Shown: one piece after another, positions 62,062 to 64,000 of the stretch
How positions within the stretch are numbered: position 1 is the stretch's first letter
Layout of the letters: every line of letters starts with the position of its first letter
Notes under the pieces: model-generated
Told to the model about the DNA's origin: nothing
Seen by the model: only the letters and a program-made list of their open reading frames with translations
The model's database searches: none
NCBI RefSeq assembly: GCF_001511835.1
Contig: NZ_LN997848.1
Location: forward strand, 3,376,001 to 3,440,000
Length of the DNA stretch: 64,000 bases
Direction of reading: 5' to 3'
Source of the DNA: Magnetospirillum sp. XM-1
Lineage (GTDB): Bacteria > Pseudomonadota > Alphaproteobacteria > Rhodospirillales > Magnetospirillaceae
Translations under genes and position numbers: made by a program

Positions 62062-63204
62062 ATGTCGGCAGCTTTTCCCGGTGGCAATCCTGGCGATCCC
62101 GGTTATTGGGAAGTCATCTTCGACGTCATCCCTTTCCCGGTCTATGTGGCCGACAGCAAGACCTACGACATCATCTGCGCCAATCGCGCCATGATGCAGC
62201 GGGTCGCCGTCAAGCCCGGCGACAAGTGCCATGCCGCCATCTACCAGCAGCCCGAGCCCTGCACCTTCTGCCGGATGCAGGAGCTGGAGGGGATCGCGGC
62301 CTGCGGCACCAATTACCTGGAATTCGAGCTTTTCAACGACATCGACGACCGCTGGTACCAGCTGCGCGAGACCATGGTGGCGTGGTTCGACGGACGCCGC
62401 GCCAAGTATTCCATCGCCGTGGACATCAGCGCGCTGAAGGAGGTTCAGAACGCCCTGGCCGAGGCCCACGCCGAACTGGCCCTGAAGAACCGCCGGCTGA
62501 ACGGCGCCCTTTTGTCCGAGCAGGAGGTCACCCTCAACCAGCGCAATTTCCTCGCCATGGTCTCCCACGAATTCCGCATGCCCCTGTCCATCATCGGCGG
62601 AGCGGCGCAGGTGCTCGAGCTTTATGCCGACGACAAGCCCGAGCCCAAGGAGGAGATCGCCAAGATCGACCGCGCCGTCCACCGCATGTCCGGCCTGATC
62701 GACGTCTGCCTTGCCGACGAACGCTTCACCTCGGCCGTCGCGGCCTTGCAGCCGAGGCCGCTGGCCCTGGCCCCGCTGCTCGAGGACATCTTGCGGGAAA
62801 AGGCCGAACTGGGCGGGCCGGAACGCCTTCGCCTGACCATCGGCGCCCCCGTTACGGTCGCCGCCGACCAGGCCCTGCTGCGGGTCGCGGTGTCCAATCT
62901 GGTGGACAACGCCCTCAAATATTCACCACCGGGCAGCGGCCCCGTCCAGGTCGTCCTGGAATGCGACCCGGCCGAGGCCCGCATCATCGTCACCGACAAC
63001 GGCCCCGGCATTCCCGCCGACGAGGCCGAACGGATCTTCGAGAAGTTCTACCGCTCCCCCTCGGCCACCGGGACGCGGGGCGCCGGCCTCGGCCTCTACA
63101 TCGTCAAGCGGATCGCCGAAAGCCACGGCGGCCAGATCCGGGTCGAACCCGGCTCATCCGGAGGCTCGGCCTTCACCATCACGCTGCCCGTCGAAACGGC
63201 CTGA
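62062..63204 (+). CDS. PAS-domain sensor histidine kinase
   Basis: A 380-residue soluble kinase with no membrane helix. Residues about 18-125 form a PAS domain with a cysteine set, C56 (GDKCHAAI), C67 and C70 (PCTFC) and C81, that could bind a metal or react to redox state. A short coiled coil leads to HisKA with H169 in AMVSHEFRMPLS. The HATPase has NLVDNALKYSPPGSG, VTDNGPGIPADE, and GAGLGLYIVKRIA. It lies between two receivers and a CheX-like gene and is probably the kinase for them. Input is unknown. Confidence 0.9.
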   Translation: MSAAFPGGNPGDPGYWEVIFDVIPFPVYVADSKTYDIICANRAMMQRVAVKPGDKCHAAIYQQPEPCTFCRMQELEGIAACGTNYLEFELFNDIDDRWYQLRETMVAWFDGRRAKYSIAVDISALKEVQNALAEAHAELALKNRRLNGALLSEQEVTLNQRNFLAMVSHEFRMPLSIIGGAAQVLELYADDKPEPKEEIAKIDRAVHRMSGLIDVCLADERFTSAVAALQPRPLALAPLLEDILREKAELGGPERLRLTIGAPVTVAADQALLRVAVSNLVDNALKYSPPGSGPVQVVLECDPAEARIIVTDNGPGIPADEAERIFEKFYRSPSATGTRGAGLGLYIVKRIAESHGGQIRVEPGSSGGSAFTITLPVETA

Positions 63205-63297
63205 TCACCCGCGCCGGGAAGGGATCGCGCGGGTTGCAAATTCATGGCAATATCGCCGCCCGCCCGTCACGCGGATCTATTCAAGGATTGGCAAGGA

Positions 63298-63819
63298 ATG
63301 ACCTTCAACAAAACCATCATCCCCCGCGTCATGGCGTCGATCCTAGGGCAGACCAGGGAGGTGCTGGCCGCCGAGGCGGTGATCGCCGTCGATGGGGCGG
63401 AAACCTTTGATTGCGACGTCACCAAGCTTCACCTGCACGACATGACGGTGATCGCCGGACTGGGCGGCCCCATCAGCCTGCTGATCGCCTTCAGCTTCGA
63501 GAACTCGCTGGTCGAGGCCCTGTACACCCGGGTCACCGCCGACATCGAAGTGCCGCCCGGCGAGGAGGATCTGTACCGGCGGGAAACGGCGGGGGAAATC
63601 GTCAATACCATCCTTGGTCTCTGTACCATCGACTTTCAGAACATCGAGGAGAGTATCGCGCTTTCTCCACCGGTGATCATCGAGGATGCGCGTTGCATTC
63701 ATCGACCAAAAAACGCAGTATTCGCCAACATGCGGATACGTACCGAAAGAGGTATCGTCAGCGTAAGTTTTGTCGGTCCGCGCGACCTGTTTGATGATCA
63801 CCTGAACTATCAATCCTAG
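63298..63819 (+). CDS. CheX-like chemotaxis phosphatase family protein
   Basis: A 173-residue protein of the CheX/CheC/FliY fold. A hydrophobic strand (MTVIAGLGGPISLLIAFSFE) precedes the helix GEIVNTILGLCTIDF, whose E100 and N103 fit the E-x2-N catalytic pair of CheY-P phosphatases. GIVSVSFVG closes the sheet. ATG at 63298 is preferred: it begins the family alignment and has AAGGATTGG upstream; a longer frame from ATG 63244 lacks a ribosome site. It would dephosphorylate the flanking CheY-like receivers (inference). Confidence 0.75.
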   Translation: MTFNKTIIPRVMASILGQTREVLAAEAVIAVDGAETFDCDVTKLHLHDMTVIAGLGGPISLLIAFSFENSLVEALYTRVTADIEVPPGEEDLYRRETAGEIVNTILGLCTIDFQNIEESIALSPPVIIEDARCIHRPKNAVFANMRIRTERGIVSVSFVGPRDLFDDHLNYQS

Positions 63820-63829
63820 GGCCGAACCG

Positions 63830-64000
63830 ATGTCAGCGCTTAAAGTCCTCATCGTCGACGATTCTCTTATCGCGGTTAAAAAGCTGACCCTGATGCTTGA
63901 AGGAATGGGCCATCAGGTGGTGGGAACCGCGGGAACCGGCGCCAAGGCCGTGGACGCCTATCGCGCAAGCAATCCCGATCTGGTCACCATGGACATCACC
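63830..64000 (+). CDS. CheY-like response regulator, N-terminal part (cut by window end)
   Basis: The first 57 codons of a receiver: MSALKVLIVDDSLIAVKKLT, LMLEGMGHQVVGTAG, ending at the phosphoacceptor region VTMDIT. Half or more of its residues equal those of the receiver at 61660-62040, so the two are recent paralogues. It starts 11 bases after the CheX-like gene. No output domain can be assessed. Confidence 0.85.
   Translation, partial: MSALKVLIVDDSLIAVKKLTLMLEGMGHQVVGTAGTGAKAVDAYRASNPDLVTMDIT

Overview
The window is GC-rich, densely packed alphaproteobacterial chromosome, most likely from the Magnetospirillum/Paramagnetospirillum branch of the Rhodospirillales. That placement is inference from gene content: MotAB, a complete Rnf complex, TRAP and LIV transporters, many CoA-ester catabolic genes, a hybrid dCache kinase and a CheY/CheX cassette. 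No tRNA, rRNA, CRISPR array, insertion sequence, integrase or replication origin was recognised. Two families of intergenic palindromic repeats are scattered through it, mostly just after stop codons.

Layout. 1-6.4 kb: the end of a penicillin-acylase-like gene, a flavin reductase, motA-motB-RDD protein, the Bpt N-end-rule transferase, and TRAP permeases dctQM. 6.4-10.7 kb (minus strand): a TRAP alpha-keto-acid-type binding protein that converges on dctQM, then parC and a TetR regulator. 10.7-22 kb (minus strand): two blocks of CoA-ester degradation genes. The first (SDR, acyl-CoA dehydrogenase, two crotonases, second SDR) lies behind a 91-bp leader with three TetR-type operator-like palindromes. 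The second (PaaF-, PaaH- and PaaJ-like enzymes, a UspA protein, an aldehyde dehydrogenase) is divergent from an IclR regulator. 22-34.4 kb (plus strand): the IclR gene is followed by an acyl-CoA dehydrogenase, CoA ligase, complete LIV-type ABC importer (livKHMGF), thioesterase, nitronate monooxygenase/FabK-like enzyme, unknown polytopic membrane protein and a family III CoA-transferase. Together these look like uptake, CoA activation and beta-oxidation of an organic acid whose identity the sequence does not give.

34.4-44.2 kb: a TPR/GT41 glycosyltransferase, then an Rnf operon (apbE/rnfF, rseC-like, rnfA-B-C-D-G-E-H and one unknown gene). It is preceded by an excellent sigma-54 -24/-12 match, consistent with the known role of Rnf in feeding electrons to nitrogenase. 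44.2-49.5 kb (minus strand): a CPA2 cation/proton antiporter and a putrescine/spermidine ABC importer. 49.7-55.4 kb: an acetate/monocarboxylate symporter pair (DUF485 plus ActP-like) divergent from a dCache hybrid histidine kinase and OmpR-type regulator, with a 10-bp direct repeat between them. 55.4-61.5 kb: a dihaem cytochrome c and an operon of acyl-CoA ligase, etfB, etfA and a long acyl-CoA dehydrogenase. 61.6-64 kb: a signalling cassette of CheY-like receiver, PAS histidine kinase, CheX-like protein and a second, closely related CheY-like receiver cut by the window edge.

Most translation starts were refined from Shine-Dalgarno spacing and family alignment. Many genes overlap by 1-4 bases (ATGA-type), marking long co-transcribed units.
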